NCBI GenBank assembly: GCA_937877125.1 | Contig: CALEFQ010000027.1 | Location: 1-14,038, forward strand | Source: an uncultured bacterium | GTDB taxonomy: Bacteria > Patescibacteriota > CALEFQ01 | DNA length: 14,038 nucleotides | Direction: 5' to 3' | Shown here: piece by piece, positions 4,889 to 14,038 of the stretch | Layout of the letters: every line of letters begins with the position of its first letter | Numbering within the stretch: position 1 is the stretch's first letter | Position numbers and translations under genes: made by a program | The notes under the pieces: generated by a model | What the model was told of the DNA's origin: nothing | The model's database searches: none | What the model saw: the letters and a program-made list of their open reading frames with translations, nothing else

Positions 4889-7800
4889 ATGCCAACTAAA
4901 AAGAAAAGTGTGTCCAATCAACCGTTGATTTCGACGCGCAAGTTTTTTTCAACGACACCTGATCGCATGAACCTGCCGGATTTGATCGATGTCCAAAAGG
5001 ATTCTTTCAAATGGTTCATGGAAAAAGGATTGAAGGAATTATTCGAAGAGGTTTCTCCGATTAAAGACTACCAAGAAACCGATTTCGAGCTCTCGTTTTT
5101 GGAATACAATTTTGACGAGCCCAAATACACGGAAAAACGGGCCAAAGAAAAAAATATCACCTACGAGGTGCCGCTGCGGGTCAATGCCAAGCTGGTGAAC
5201 AAGAAGACCTCGGAAATAAAAGAACAGGAAATTTACCTGGGTGATTTTCCGATGATGACGCCGCGCGGGACGTTCATCGTCAATGGCGTGGAACGTGTGG
5301 TCGTCTCTCAATTGATCCGCTCGCCCGGTGTTTTCTTTACTCAGGATATGATCAAGGGGCAGGCGGTTTTCGGCGCTAAAATTATCCCCAATCGTGGCGC
5401 GTGGCTGGAATTCGAAACTGACGGTAACGGCGCCATCTTTGTCAAAATTGACCGCAAGCGCAAAGTAGCCGTAACTTCTTTGTTACGGGCTTTTGGTTTT
5501 GGCGGCAATGAAGAAATTAAAAAATTATTCGCGGATATCGATAATGCTCCCGACACAAGCTACCTAGAGGCCACCCTGAAAAAAGACGCCGCGACTAACG
5601 TCGGCGAAGGTCTCAAAGAAGTTTATAAGAGGATTCGGCCCGGTGATTTGGCGACCGTGGACAATGCCAAACAGATGATCGAATCCATGTTTTTCAATTT
5701 TGACCGCTATGATCTGGGACGCGTCGGCCGTTACAAGATGAACCAGCGCCTGGGGCTCAAAACCGAAAACAACAAACAGACTCGGGTCATGCAAAAAGAC
5801 GACTTGATCAAGATCATCCGGGAAATTATCCGGCTCAATAAAGAAGGCGGCAAAGGTGATGATATTGATCACCTCGGCAATCGCCGGGTGCGAGCGGTGG
5901 GTGAATTGCTCCAAAACAAGTTCCGTATCGGCTTGGCTCGCATGGAGCGCATCGTTATCGACCGGATGTCGACGACTTCGGCGGAATCCGTCACGCCCAG
6001 CCAGTTAATCAATGCCCGGCCGGTAATTGCCGCGATCCGAGAATTTTTTACGTCTTCCCAGTTGTCCCAGTTCATGGATCAGACTAATCCTTTGGCGGAG
6101 CTGTCGCACAAGCGCCGTCTTTCGGCCATGGGACCCGGCGGTCTGTCGCGGGAGCGGGCCGGATTCGATGTCCGTGACGTTCACTCTTCTCACTACGGCC
6201 GCATTTGTCCGATTGAAACTCCGGAAGGGCCGAATATCGGCTTGGTCGGACATTTGTCGGCTTTTTCCCGCATCAATGAATACGGTTTTATTGAAACGCC
6301 GTATCGAAAAGTTTTGAAAGAAATCAAGGGGTCGGACCGGGAAAATTTAGTTGGCAAAATTACATTTGAGGCGGTGCTGGATCCGAAGACCAAAAAAGAA
6401 ATTGCTCCGGCCAATACGGAGATTACCGAGCCGCTGGCACAGAAAATCGCCGACAGCGGAGTGGCGACGGTCCAGATCAAATCGGTGGTCACTAACGAGA
6501 TTATTTATTTAGACGCTTTTGAGGAAGAAAAAGCGGTAACGGCGCCGGCCACCACTCCGATTGACGAGCGGTCGGGATATTTCGTGGATGAGAAATCGGA
6601 AATCCGCGTCTATGGCGAACCGTTGCACGCGCCGACCGGCAAAGTTGATTATGTCGATGTCAGCGCCAAGCAGTTCATCAGCGCCACGACGGCCCTGATT
6701 CCTTTCGTGGAACATGATGACGCTAACCGCGCCTTGATGGGATCGAACATGCAACGCCAAGCGGTTTGTTGCATCAAGCCGGAAGCGCCCATTGTCGGCA
6801 CCGGCATTGAGAGCAAGGTTGCCCGCGATTCCGGGCAGTTGATTGTCGCCGCTTCGTCCGGCAAGGTAATTGAAGTTGACGCCGCGCATATTTCCTTATT
6901 GACCGACAAAGGTGACGTGGAAGAATATCATCTTCATAATTTCGAGCGTTCGAACCAGTCTACTTGTATCAATCAACGTCCGACCGTGAATGTCGGCGAC
7001 AAGATCAAGGCCGGCGATTTACTGGCCGACGGTTCTTCTATTGATAAGGGTGAATTAGCCCTGGGACAAAATGTCCTGGTGGCTTTCTTGTCTTGGCTCG
7101 GCGGCAACTATGAGGACGCCGTGCTTATTTCCGAGCGCATTGTCAAAGAAGACCGCTACAGTTCGATTCATATTGAAGATTTTACCGTGGATGTCCGCGA
7201 TACCAAGCTGGGGCCGGAAGTCGTCACTCGGGACATTCCTAATATCGGTGAAGAAAAATTAAAAGACCTGGACGAAGAAGGGATTGTTCGCATCGGTGCT
7301 AAAGTCAGCGCCGGGGATATTCTGGTCGGAAAAATTACGCCTAAGGGTGAAGCGGATCTGACTCCGGAAGAACGGCTATTAAGGGCGATCTTCGGCGAAA
7401 AGGCGCGCGACGTCAAGGACTCTTCTTTGAACTTGCCTCACGGTGAATACGGCAAAGTGGTTGACGTCAAAATCTTTTCGCGCGAGCAGGGAGATAAATT
7501 GCCGACCGGCGTGATCAAGACTATTCAGGTCAGCGTCGCCAAACTGCGCAAAGTCCAAGTTGGCGACAAGATGGCCGGCCGCCACGGCAACAAGGGTGTC
7601 ATTTCCCGGGTCATCCCCGAAGCGGATATGCCTTTCCTGCCTGACGGAACGCCGATTGATATTATCCTTAGCCCCCTGGGCGTTACTTCTCGTATGAACC
7701 TGGGACAGATCCTGGAAACGCACCTCGGGTGGGCGGCCAAGCGACTGGGTTACTTAGTAGCTTCGCCGGCGCTGGATGGTGTGGACGAATCAATTATTCG

Positions 7801-8383
7801 CCAGGAATTGAAAAAGGCCAATTTGCCAGAAGACGGCAAGGTTCAGCTCTATGACGGCCGCACCGGCGATGCCTTTGACCGCAAAACGACCGTCGGCATC
7901 ATGTATATGATGAAGTTGCACCACCTGGTGGAAGACAAGGTGCATCAGCGCTCGATCGGTCCGTACTCGCTGGTGACCCAGCAGCCGCTGGGCGGCAAGG
8001 CGCAATTCGGCGGCCAGCGTTTCGGAGAAATGGAAGTTTGGGCGCTGGAAGCTTACGGCGCGGCTCATATGTTGCAAGAGATCCTGACGATCAAGTCAGA
8101 CGATGTTTTAGGGCGCTCGAAGACCTACGAATCAATAGTCAAAGGCGAGCCGATTCGCAAGCCGAATGTTCCAGCTTCGTTCGATGTCTTGGTCAACGAA
8201 CTGAAAGGCTTAGCCCTAGACGTTGATTTGATTGAAAATTTTGATGACGGCCGCAGTTCTTCAGAAGATGAAAAGAAAACCAGTCCGGATAATCCCGTGA
8301 AAAAAGGCGAGGCTGACCGCAAAGAAAAAAAACCGGACGACAAGAAAAAGAAGGATAAGCCCAAGGAAGCTAAGAAAAAATAA
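4889..8383 (+). CDS. rpoB: DNA-directed RNA polymerase subunit beta
   Basis: Catalytic beta subunit of RNA polymerase, 1164 residues from ATG 4889, shorter than the 1342 of E. coli because the large lineage insertions are missing. The start at 4889 has AAGGGG 8 nt upstream and gives [10 protein letters not shown]. An in-frame GTG at 4865 lies inside the leader hairpin and is rejected. The rifampicin-pocket cluster is at about 388-430, with D397, H407 and S412 matching E. coli D516, H526 and S531, and M414 replacing L533. The active-site segment [12 protein letters not shown] (892-903) supplies K894 and K902, matching E. coli K1065 and K1073. The conserved C-terminal clamp region ([17 protein letters not shown]) is intact. 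It is followed by a highly charged, lysine-rich tail of about 43 residues not part of the conserved fold. rpoC follows after 30 bp. No rplJ/rplL lies upstream, unlike the classical arrangement. Confidence 0.98.
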   Translation: MPTKKKSVSNQPLISTRKFFSTTPDRMNLPDLIDVQKDSFKWFMEKGLKELFEEVSPIKDYQETDFELSFLEYNFDEPKYTEKRAKEKNITYEVPLRVNAKLVNKKTSEIKEQEIYLGDFPMMTPRGTFIVNGVERVVVSQLIRSPGVFFTQDMIKGQAVFGAKIIPNRGAWLEFETDGNGAIFVKIDRKRKVAVTSLLRAFGFGGNEEIKKLFADIDNAPDTSYLEATLKKDAATNVGEGLKEVYKRIRPGDLATVDNAKQMIESMFFNFDRYDLGRVGRYKMNQRLGLKTENNKQTRVMQKDDLIKIIREIIRLNKEGGKGDDIDHLGNRRVRAVGELLQNKFRIGLARMERIVIDRMSTTSAESVTPSQLINARPVIAAIREFFTSSQLSQFMDQTNPLAELSHKRRLSAMGPGGLSRERAGFDVRDVHSSHYGRICPIETPEGPNIGLVGHLSAFSRINEYGFIETPYRKVLKEIKGSDRENLVGKITFEAVLDPKTKKEIAPANTEITEPLAQKIADSGVATVQIKSVVTNEIIYLDAFEEEKAVTAPATTPIDERSGYFVDEKSEIRVYGEPLHAPTGKVDYVDVSAKQFISATTALIPFVEHDDANRALMGSNMQRQAVCCIKPEAPIVGTGIESKVARDSGQLIVAASSGKVIEVDAAHISLLTDKGDVEEYHLHNFERSNQSTCINQRPTVNVGDKIKAGDLLADGSSIDKGELALGQNVLVAFLSWLGGNYEDAVLISERIVKEDRYSSIHIEDFTVDVRDTKLGPEVVTRDIPNIGEEKLKDLDEEGIVRIGAKVSAGDILVGKITPKGEADLTPEERLLRAIFGEKARDVKDSSLNLPHGEYGKVVDVKIFSREQGDKLPTGVIKTIQVSVAKLRKVQVGDKMAGRHGNKGVISRVIPEADMPFLPDGTPIDIILSPLGVTSRMNLGQILETHLGWAAKRLGYLVASPALDGVDESIIRQELKKANLPEDGKVQLYDGRTGDAFDRKTTVGIMYMMKLHHLVEDKVHQRSIGPYSLVTQQPLGGKAQFGGQRFGEMEVWALEAYGAAHMLQEILTIKSDDVLGRSKTYESIVKGEPIRKPNVPASFDVLVNELKGLALDVDLIENFDDGRSSSEDEKKTSPDNPVKKGEADRKEKKPDDKKKKDKPKEAKKK

Positions 8384-8413
8384 TTAGCCCCTTTAATCTT
8401 TACATATTTTCTT

Positions 8414-11400
8414 ATGGCGCAAACAATGGATTTCGAAGCCGTTCGTTTGAAACTGGCTTCGCCCGAAAAAATTCATGAATGGTCTCACGGTGAAATCCTG
8501 AAACCGGAGACAATTAATTACCGCACTCAGCGGCCGGAGCGCGACGGCTTGTTTTGCGAGAAAATTTTCGGTCCGACCAAGGACTGGGAATGCTATTGCG
8601 GCAAATACAAGCGTATCCGGTACAAGGGCGTGGTTTGCGACAAGTGCGGCGTCGAGGTGACCCGCTCGGTCGTGCGCCGTGAGCGGATGGGGCACATCGA
8701 CCTGTCCGTGCCGGTGGCGCATATCTGGTTTCTGCGCGGCGTGCCGAGCAAGATCGGTCTGGTCCTGGATAAGTCTAGCCAAGAACTGGAAAAGGTGATT
8801 TATTTTGCCAGCTATATCATCACCAAGGTTGATGACCATGCCCGCGAGGAAGCGCTTAAGCAAATCAAGGCGGAATTCAAAACCAAGAAAAAGGAAATTG
8901 AGACCAAATACGAAGCTCTAGCGGCGGCGTTGAACCAAAAACGGGCCAAGGCCTTGGCGCAAAGCGGCGGCGACAAAAAAGGGGTTGAGAGCAAGGTAGA
9001 AACGGACATGGTGGCCAACCACGAAGCCAAAATCTCGGATCTGGACAAGCTGACCGAGGCATTTGATATTGCCAAAAAAGAATTGCGCGACCTGAAGCCG
9101 CTCCGGATTATTTCCGAATTGGAATATCGCGATTTATCAATGAAATACGGCCAGGTTTTTGAGGCGGGTATCGGCGCGGAAGCGATCCGAAAACTGCTGG
9201 AAAAAGTGCACTTGCCCAAATTAGTGACCGGCCTGGAAGAAGAATTGAACCAAACGAATGTGGCTAACCGCAAGCGTATCATGAAGCGCCTGAAGTATAT
9301 TAAAGGCATGATGATCGCCGACATCCGCCCCGAGTGGATGATTATGACGGCTTTGCCGGTTATCCCGCCGGATTTGCGCCCGATGGTCCAGCTCGACGGG
9401 GGTCGCTATGCCGCCTCCGACTTAAATGATTTATACCGACGCGTGATCAACCGCAATAACCGCCTGAAACGCCTCAAGGAATTAGGGGCGCCGGACGTTA
9501 TTCAGCGCAACGAAAAGCGTATGTTGCAGGAAGCGGTGGACGCTCTCATCGACAATAATGCCCGACGCGGCAAGGCCGTTCAGGCTTCCACCGGACAGCG
9601 CCGCACGCTGAAATCTTTGGCTGATATGCTCCGTGGTAAACAAGGACGTTTCCGCCAAAACTTGCTGGGAAAACGCGTTGATTATTCCGGGCGCTCGGTT
9701 ATCGTCGTCGGACCTAATCTAAAGTTGCACGAATGCGGTTTGCCGAAAATCATGGCCTTAGAATTGTATAAGCCTTTTGTCATCGCGGAATTGATCAAGA
9801 AAGAATTTGCCCACAATGTCCGGAGTGCCGGTAAACTGATTGAACAATCCCGTCCTGAAGTCTGGGATGCTTTGGAAAAAGTCATTGCCGGACACCATGT
9901 CCTGCTCAATCGCGCTCCGACCTTGCACCGCTTGGGCATCCAGGCGTTCCAGCCGGTCTTGATTGAAGGCAAGGCGATCCGCATCCACCCGATGGTTTGT
10001 TCTCCTTTCAATGCCGATTTTGACGGCGACCAGATGGCCGTGCACGTCCCGCTGACGAAGATGGCCCGTTTTGAAGCCGCTAATATCATGCTCTCGACCA
10101 AGAACTTACTGCGGCCGTCGACCGGCGCACCGGTGACGGCGCCGTCCCAAGACATGGTGCTCGGTTGCTACTATATGACCCGACCGGAAAAAGGCTTGCT
10201 GGGCGAGGGACGGATTTTCGCCGACAAGCACGAAGCGATTCTGGCTTACGACATGAAACGCCTGCATCTCAAGGCGATGATCAAGGTGCGTCTCGAACCG
10301 GGCCAGATCATCGAAACTTGCGTCGGCCGGATTTTGTTCAACAATATCCTGCCCAAGGAAATGCGTTTCATCAATGAAACGATGAATAAAAAATCGCTGG
10401 CTAAAATTATTGCCAAGGCTTTGCACCAGTACGGCTTGGAAATTGCCGTCGAATTGATCGACAAGATCAAAGATACCGGTTTCTCCTATTTGACCTTGTC
10501 GGGTATTACGCTGGCTTCGGCCGATCTGACGGCGCCGACGGAAAAGAAAAATCTCATTCAAAAAGCCAAGAGCGAAGTTGATTCCGTCAAGTCCCAATAC
10601 AAAGCAGGTTTATTGACGGATGAGGAGCGCTACCAAAAGGTAATTGAGATCTGGTCTAAAGTCCGCGAAGAAGTTTCTCAAGCAGTCGAAGACCATATTG
10701 ATCACAACAGTGCCGTTTTTGCCATGATTGACTCCGGTGCCCGCGGTTCTTGGGCGCAGACTACCCAGCTCATGGGGATGCGCGGTTTGATGGCCAATCC
10801 GGCCGGCCGCACGATTGAGCTGCCCGTCACCGGTAGTTTCAAAGAGGGTCTCTCGGTGCTGGAATATTTCATTTCCACTCACGGCGCCCGCAAAGGTTTA
10901 TCCGATACGGCGCTGCGCACGGCCAATGCAGGTTATCTGACCCGACGCCTGGTTGATGTCGCCCAGGATGTGGTTATCGAAGAAATCGACTGCGGGGATG
11001 ACGTCGGTATCGATATCACCAAAAAAGACAGCGAAGAAATGGGCGAGACCGTTCTGGGCCGCATTCTCGGCCGGACGGTCCTGCAGGATATTGTTGATCC
11101 CAAAACCAAGAAAGTCATCGTCAAAAAAGGCGAAACGGTTACGGAAAATCATCGCGCCAAGTTGAAGGAAATGGATATTAAGGAAATCCGGATCCGTTCC
11201 GTCATGACCTGCGAATCGCGTTATGGCGTTTGCGCCAAATGCTACGGGCAGGATCTCGGCCGTAATCACTTGGCGGAAAAAGGCCTGGCGGCGGGAATCG
11301 TGGCCGCCCAGTCAATCGGCGAGCCCGGGACCCAGCTGACCATGCGAACTTTCCACACCGGCGGTGTTGCCGGGGTCGGCGATATTACCCAAGGTTTGCC

Positions 11401-12280
11401 GCGCGTGGAAGAATTGTTCGAAGCGCGCCCGGTGCCGAAACCGGCTGTCGTTGCGGAAGTCAACGGCCAGATCAAGATCGAAGAAACGGATAAGGAAAAA
11501 ATAATTCACATCATCAGCGACGAGCTGAAAGTCGATAAATTCGAACTGACGGCCGAAAGCCAAGTCAAAATAAAGGATAATGCCGCGGTGGAAAAAGGCG
11601 ATTTGCTGGCAACCGGGCCATCGGGTAAGATTATCGCCACGGCGAACGGAGTAGTCCGGATCAAGAAAAATGTCATCGAGCTGACGAAGGAAGGTTCAGC
11701 GGAAAACACTTATCACGTGCCGCTGAAGACTCCGCTCTGGGTTCGGACGGGCGACTTGGTGACCAAGGGCAGCCAGCTGACGGAGGGCCCAATTGATTTG
11801 CGTCAGCTGTTCCGGCTTTCCGGATCACGCGCCGTGCAGAAATATATCTTGAAAGAAGTTCAGCATATCTATTCTTCCCAGGGACAAAAAGTAAACGACA
11901 AGCACGTCGAGATTATTATCCGCCAGATGCTGTCACGGGTGCGGATCAAAGATCCGGGCGATACGGAATTCATTCCCGGCGACGTCGTAGAAAAGGCTCA
12001 CGTCATGCGGGAAAATGACCGGATGGAAAAAGAAAGCAAGCAACTGGCGACGTATGAGATCTTGTTGCTCGGTATTACCAAAGCTTCTTTGTCCACTGAA
12101 AGTTTCTTGAGCGCCGCCTCCTTCCAGGAAACGGCCCGTGTGTTGATAGACGCTTCCATTATGGGCCGCTATGATACCCTGCGGGGTCTCAAGGAAAACG
12201 TGATTATCGGCAAGCTTCTGCCGGCTGGTACGGGTTTCGGCAAGCACGGCCGGACCCAGGACGAGCAAGCGGCAGTTTAG
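8414..12280 (+). CDS. rpoC: DNA-directed RNA polymerase subunit beta'
   Basis: Catalytic beta' subunit, 1288 residues. First zinc site: C60, C62, C75, C78 (ECYCGKYKR...CDKCG). The Mg-binding NADFDGDQM motif gives D535, D537 and D539. The bridge helix (about 820-858, [18 protein letters not shown]) is intact, and so is the trigger loop [18 protein letters not shown] with H981. Second zinc site: C860, C933, C940, C943. The E. coli SI3 insertion in the trigger loop is absent. Residues about 138-232 form a Lys/Glu-rich, coiled-coil-like stretch in the N-terminal clamp. The C-terminus (LPAGTGF plus a short tail) is canonical. The gene begins 30 bp after rpoB without a Shine-Dalgarno sequence; the gap is pyrimidine-rich and ends TTTTCTT before ATG. 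It is cotranscribed with rpoB and ends at a strong terminator. Confidence 0.98.
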   Translation: MAQTMDFEAVRLKLASPEKIHEWSHGEILKPETINYRTQRPERDGLFCEKIFGPTKDWECYCGKYKRIRYKGVVCDKCGVEVTRSVVRRERMGHIDLSVPVAHIWFLRGVPSKIGLVLDKSSQELEKVIYFASYIITKVDDHAREEALKQIKAEFKTKKKEIETKYEALAAALNQKRAKALAQSGGDKKGVESKVETDMVANHEAKISDLDKLTEAFDIAKKELRDLKPLRIISELEYRDLSMKYGQVFEAGIGAEAIRKLLEKVHLPKLVTGLEEELNQTNVANRKRIMKRLKYIKGMMIADIRPEWMIMTALPVIPPDLRPMVQLDGGRYAASDLNDLYRRVINRNNRLKRLKELGAPDVIQRNEKRMLQEAVDALIDNNARRGKAVQASTGQRRTLKSLADMLRGKQGRFRQNLLGKRVDYSGRSVIVVGPNLKLHECGLPKIMALELYKPFVIAELIKKEFAHNVRSAGKLIEQSRPEVWDALEKVIAGHHVLLNRAPTLHRLGIQAFQPVLIEGKAIRIHPMVCSPFNADFDGDQMAVHVPLTKMARFEAANIMLSTKNLLRPSTGAPVTAPSQDMVLGCYYMTRPEKGLLGEGRIFADKHEAILAYDMKRLHLKAMIKVRLEPGQIIETCVGRILFNNILPKEMRFINETMNKKSLAKIIAKALHQYGLEIAVELIDKIKDTGFSYLTLSGITLASADLTAPTEKKNLIQKAKSEVDSVKSQYKAGLLTDEERYQKVIEIWSKVREEVSQAVEDHIDHNSAVFAMIDSGARGSWAQTTQLMGMRGLMANPAGRTIELPVTGSFKEGLSVLEYFISTHGARKGLSDTALRTANAGYLTRRLVDVAQDVVIEEIDCGDDVGIDITKKDSEEMGETVLGRILGRTVLQDIVDPKTKKVIVKKGETVTENHRAKLKEMDIKEIRIRSVMTCESRYGVCAKCYGQDLGRNHLAEKGLAAGIVAAQSIGEPGTQLTMRTFHTGGVAGVGDITQGLPRVEELFEARPVPKPAVVAEVNGQIKIEETDKEKIIHIISDELKVDKFELTAESQVKIKDNAAVEKGDLLATGPSGKIIATANGVVRIKKNVIELTKEGSAENTYHVPLKTPLWVRTGDLVTKGSQLTEGPIDLRQLFRLSGSRAVQKYILKEVQHIYSSQGQKVNDKHVEIIIRQMLSRVRIKDPGDTEFIPGDVVEKAHVMRENDRMEKESKQLATYEILLLGITKASLSTESFLSAASFQETARVLIDASIMGRYDTLRGLKENVIIGKLLPAGTGFGKHGRTQDEQAAV

Positions 12281-12288
12281 ATAGCGCG

Positions 12289-12322
12289 AAACAGCCCCGC
12301 CAAGGCGGGGCTGTTTTGTTTT
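12289..12322 (+). terminator. Intrinsic terminator of the rpoBC operon
   Basis: AAACAGCCCCGCC (12289-12301) pairs with GGCGGGGCTGTTT (12304-12316), a near-perfect GC-rich stem with a very short loop. A T-rich tail TTTTGTTTT follows at once. It starts 9 bp after the rpoC stop and separates rpoBC from ftsK. Confidence 0.93.
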
Positions 12323-12380
12323 AGTCAGGATCTTGGCGATCGCCGACTGAAAGGGTGGAGTTATCTTTTTACCCCCAAAA

Positions 12381-12413
12381 CGACTAGGCGACTAGGCTGG
12401 TTTATGTTAAAAT
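12381..12413 (+). promoter_or_regulatory. Candidate ftsK promoter with tandem CGACTAGG repeat
   Basis: TGTTAAAAT (12405-12413) is an extended -10 element lying 33 bp before the ftsK ATG. No proper -35 is present. In its place are two head-to-tail copies of CGACTAGG (12381-12396), spaced one short turn apart, which could be an activator or repressor site. AGG at 12435-12437 with 9-nt spacing serves as the ftsK ribosome binding site. Confidence 0.45.
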
Positions 12414-12446
12414 ATCCTGGTAAACCTAACTAATAGGTCGCTTGTT

Positions 12447-14038
12447 ATGGCCCTCAAAAAAAGAAAAAAGCGCGGCCGGCCGCCCAAAAAAGCCTCATTT
12501 AGCCTAAGTCCGGAGATGATCCGCGGAATTGCCATCGTGGCCCTGATTGTTTTGGCGGCGATCAGCGTCCTGGGATTTTTCGAAGGGGCCGGGGCGCTGG
12601 GGACATTTTCTCGCCAGACGATCGGGGCGATTTTCGGCTGGGGCGGATTTTTGGCTCCGATCCTGATGATTTTTGTCGTGGTTATTCTGGTTCGGGGCGA
12701 AAAGATGACTCTGAAATTTTTGAATTATCTGGGGATATTTCTGCTAGTGGTGTCGTTGCTGGGCTTGTTCCATCTGCCGTTTCAGCCGTATCAGGGACAA
12801 TATGCAGTTTCTCAATTACAGGGCGGGGGGGCGGTCGGTTACGGGATCAGTTCTTTGACCGTTTCGGTCATGGGCGTCTTGGCTTCCTGGTTCGTCTTGA
12901 TCGGCGTGCTGCTAGTTTCGATCATGCTGACCTTCAATATTTCTTTCCGTTCCTTGATTGACTGGTTTAAGGCGCTGGGGGAAAAGTTTTCCCGACTTAA
13001 GAACAAAGTGAAGCCCGAACCTAAAGTCCAAGTGAAGACTATTGAAAACGGTGAATTCAAGACCAAGAGCCTAGACGAAGTCGACACGGAAGCTCCTTTG
13101 CCAAAACCGGTCGAAGAAACAGAATTAAAAACTAATACCTTTACTCCCTCGTCCAGTAATGCCGACGATACCGCGGCCCATACTACTAAGACGGATCCCA
13201 ACTGGAAATTTCCTCCGCTGTCGATGTTGAACGGAACTTTCGGCAAACCCACCAGCGGCGATATTCGCACTAAGGCGGCGGTGATCCAAAAAACTTTGTC
13301 TAATTTCGGTATTCCGGTGGAAATGTCCGATGTCAGCATTGGCCCGACCGTCACCCAATACACTCTGAAACCATTAGAAGGGGTAAAGTTGAGCCGGATT
13401 ACCGCTCTCCAAAATGATCTGGCCCTGGCCTTGGCGGCGCATCCAATCAGGATCGAAGCGCCGATTCCTGGTAAATCTCTAGTCGGTATCGAAGTCCCCA
13501 ACGAGAAAATCGCCGTGGTCCGCTTGCGCGAACTCTTGGAATCGCCTGAATGGAAAGACAGCAAGTCAAAGCTGGCGATTCCGCTGGGCCGAGACGTGGC
13601 CGGCAACCCGATCATTATCGATATCGACAAGATGCCCCATTTGTTGATAGCTGGCGCGACCGGTTCCGGAAAATCAGTTTGTCTCAACGCTATTTTGGTC
13701 AGCTTGTTGTACCGTAATTCTCCCGCCGATCTCAAGATGATCCTGGTTGATCCCAAACGAGTAGAGATGTCCGGTTATAATGATATCCCGCATCTGCTGA
13801 CGCCGGTGCTGACGGATGTCAATAAAACCGTCAATGCCTTGAAATGGTGCGTCGCGGAAATGGATCGGCGCTATAAGCTGTTGCAGGCGGCCGGCAAGGT
13901 GAACATAAAATCTTACAACGCCGTCCATAAGGCGGAACGCTTGCCTTATATCATTGTGGCGATTGATGAATTAGCTGATTTGATGGCGGTTGCTCTGAAT
14001 GACGTGGAAGGCGCGATTGTGCGCCTGGCCCAGATGGC
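12447..14038 (+). CDS. ftsK: FtsK/SpoIIIE DNA translocase, 5' part (runs off the window)
   Basis: The reading frame is open from ATG 12447 to the right edge (530 complete codons), so the gene is cut by the window. A very basic N-terminus (KKRKKRGRPPKK) is followed by four hydrophobic segments at about 26-46, 58-82, 90-110 and 134-163, the membrane anchor of the family. A charged, low-complexity linker spans about 175-252, much shorter than in E. coli. The alpha domain follows (about 255-345, GPTVTQYTLKP and EAPIPGKSLVGIEVPN). The ATPase core has Walker A GATGSGKS (403-410) and Walker B YIIVAIDELADL with D507-E508. The product pumps chromosomal DNA through the closing septum and helps resolve chromosome dimers. 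Its C-terminal part and the DNA-reading gamma domain lie outside the window. Own promoter, after the rpoBC terminator. An antisense open frame at 12839-13756 is a shadow of this gene. Confidence 0.95.
   Translation, partial: MALKKRKKRGRPPKKASFSLSPEMIRGIAIVALIVLAAISVLGFFEGAGALGTFSRQTIGAIFGWGGFLAPILMIFVVVILVRGEKMTLKFLNYLGIFLLVVSLLGLFHLPFQPYQGQYAVSQLQGGGAVGYGISSLTVSVMGVLASWFVLIGVLLVSIMLTFNISFRSLIDWFKALGEKFSRLKNKVKPEPKVQVKTIENGEFKTKSLDEVDTEAPLPKPVEETELKTNTFTPSSSNADDTAAHTTKTDPNWKFPPLSMLNGTFGKPTSGDIRTKAAVIQKTLSNFGIPVEMSDVSIGPTVTQYTLKPLEGVKLSRITALQNDLALALAAHPIRIEAPIPGKSLVGIEVPNEKIAVVRLRELLESPEWKDSKSKLAIPLGRDVAGNPIIIDIDKMPHLLIAGATGSGKSVCLNAILVSLLYRNSPADLKMILVDPKRVEMSGYNDIPHLLTPVLTDVNKTVNALKWCVAEMDRRYKLLQAAGKVNIKSYNAVHKAERLPYIIVAIDELADLMAVALNDVEGAIVRLAQM

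Noticed and set aside
9682..10155. Minus-strand open frames within rpoC, and many similar ones in rpoB
   Set aside because: They overlap strongly conserved polymerase coding sequence and show no domain or ribosome binding site. They are products of codon bias.
12335..12344. Palindrome GGCGATCGCC, containing the HIP1-like GCGATCGC
   Set aside because: Only one other GCGATCGC was noticed (145-152, within a coding region). There is no sign of enrichment such as is seen in cyanobacteria.
12839..13756. 305-codon open frame on the minus strand
   Set aside because: It lies fully antisense to ftsK, whose plus-strand frame shows membrane segments, Walker A and Walker B. The antisense product has no recognisable domain.

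Overview
The window reads as a chromosomal segment of a free-standing bacterium, most likely a Candidate Phyla Radiation / Patescibacteria member (Parcubacteria-like). This is inferred from compact RpoB and RpoC without the large lineage insertions of proteobacteria, lysine-rich protein ends, a CAP-domain surface protein, a family-39-type membrane glycosyltransferase with the 'DSNLDWGQDL' motif, and weak or absent Shine-Dalgarno sites before several genes. The genetic code looks standard: stops are TAA or TAG, and no in-frame TGA is needed. Lineage was judged by eye only, without a tree.

Layout. Positions 42-1493 (minus) hold an anchored extracellular CAP/Ig-like protein. It is divergently transcribed from a polytopic lipid-linked-sugar-type glycosyltransferase at 1672-3897 (plus), with two -10-like boxes in the shared 160-bp gap. 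A small cytoplasmic C39-like cysteine peptidase homologue (3932-4573) follows 34 bp downstream, probably in the same transcript. A 315-bp non-coding leader (4574-4888), rich in promoters and inverted repeats, precedes rpoB (4889-8383). rpoC (8414-12280) follows after 30 bp, and a textbook intrinsic terminator (12289-12322) closes the rpoBC operon. The start of ftsK (12447 onward) runs off the right edge and carries its own extended -10 promoter.

How the genes fit together. rpoBC encodes the two large catalytic subunits of RNA polymerase. ftsK is an independent unit for chromosome translocation at division. The left half is cell-envelope oriented: a secreted/anchored domain protein and a glycosyltransferase acting at the outer face of the membrane. 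The peptidase homologue has no signal peptide and its role is unclear.

I see no mobile element, CRISPR array, tRNA, rRNA or new multi-gene system. The most unusual structure is the rpoB leader. It holds a 9-bp hairpin just after an upstream promoter, three 7-bp dyads overlapping a second promoter (some mutually exclusive as RNA), and a perfect 15-bp inverted repeat directly before the rpoB ribosome binding site. This suggests operator and/or RNA-based control of RNA polymerase synthesis.
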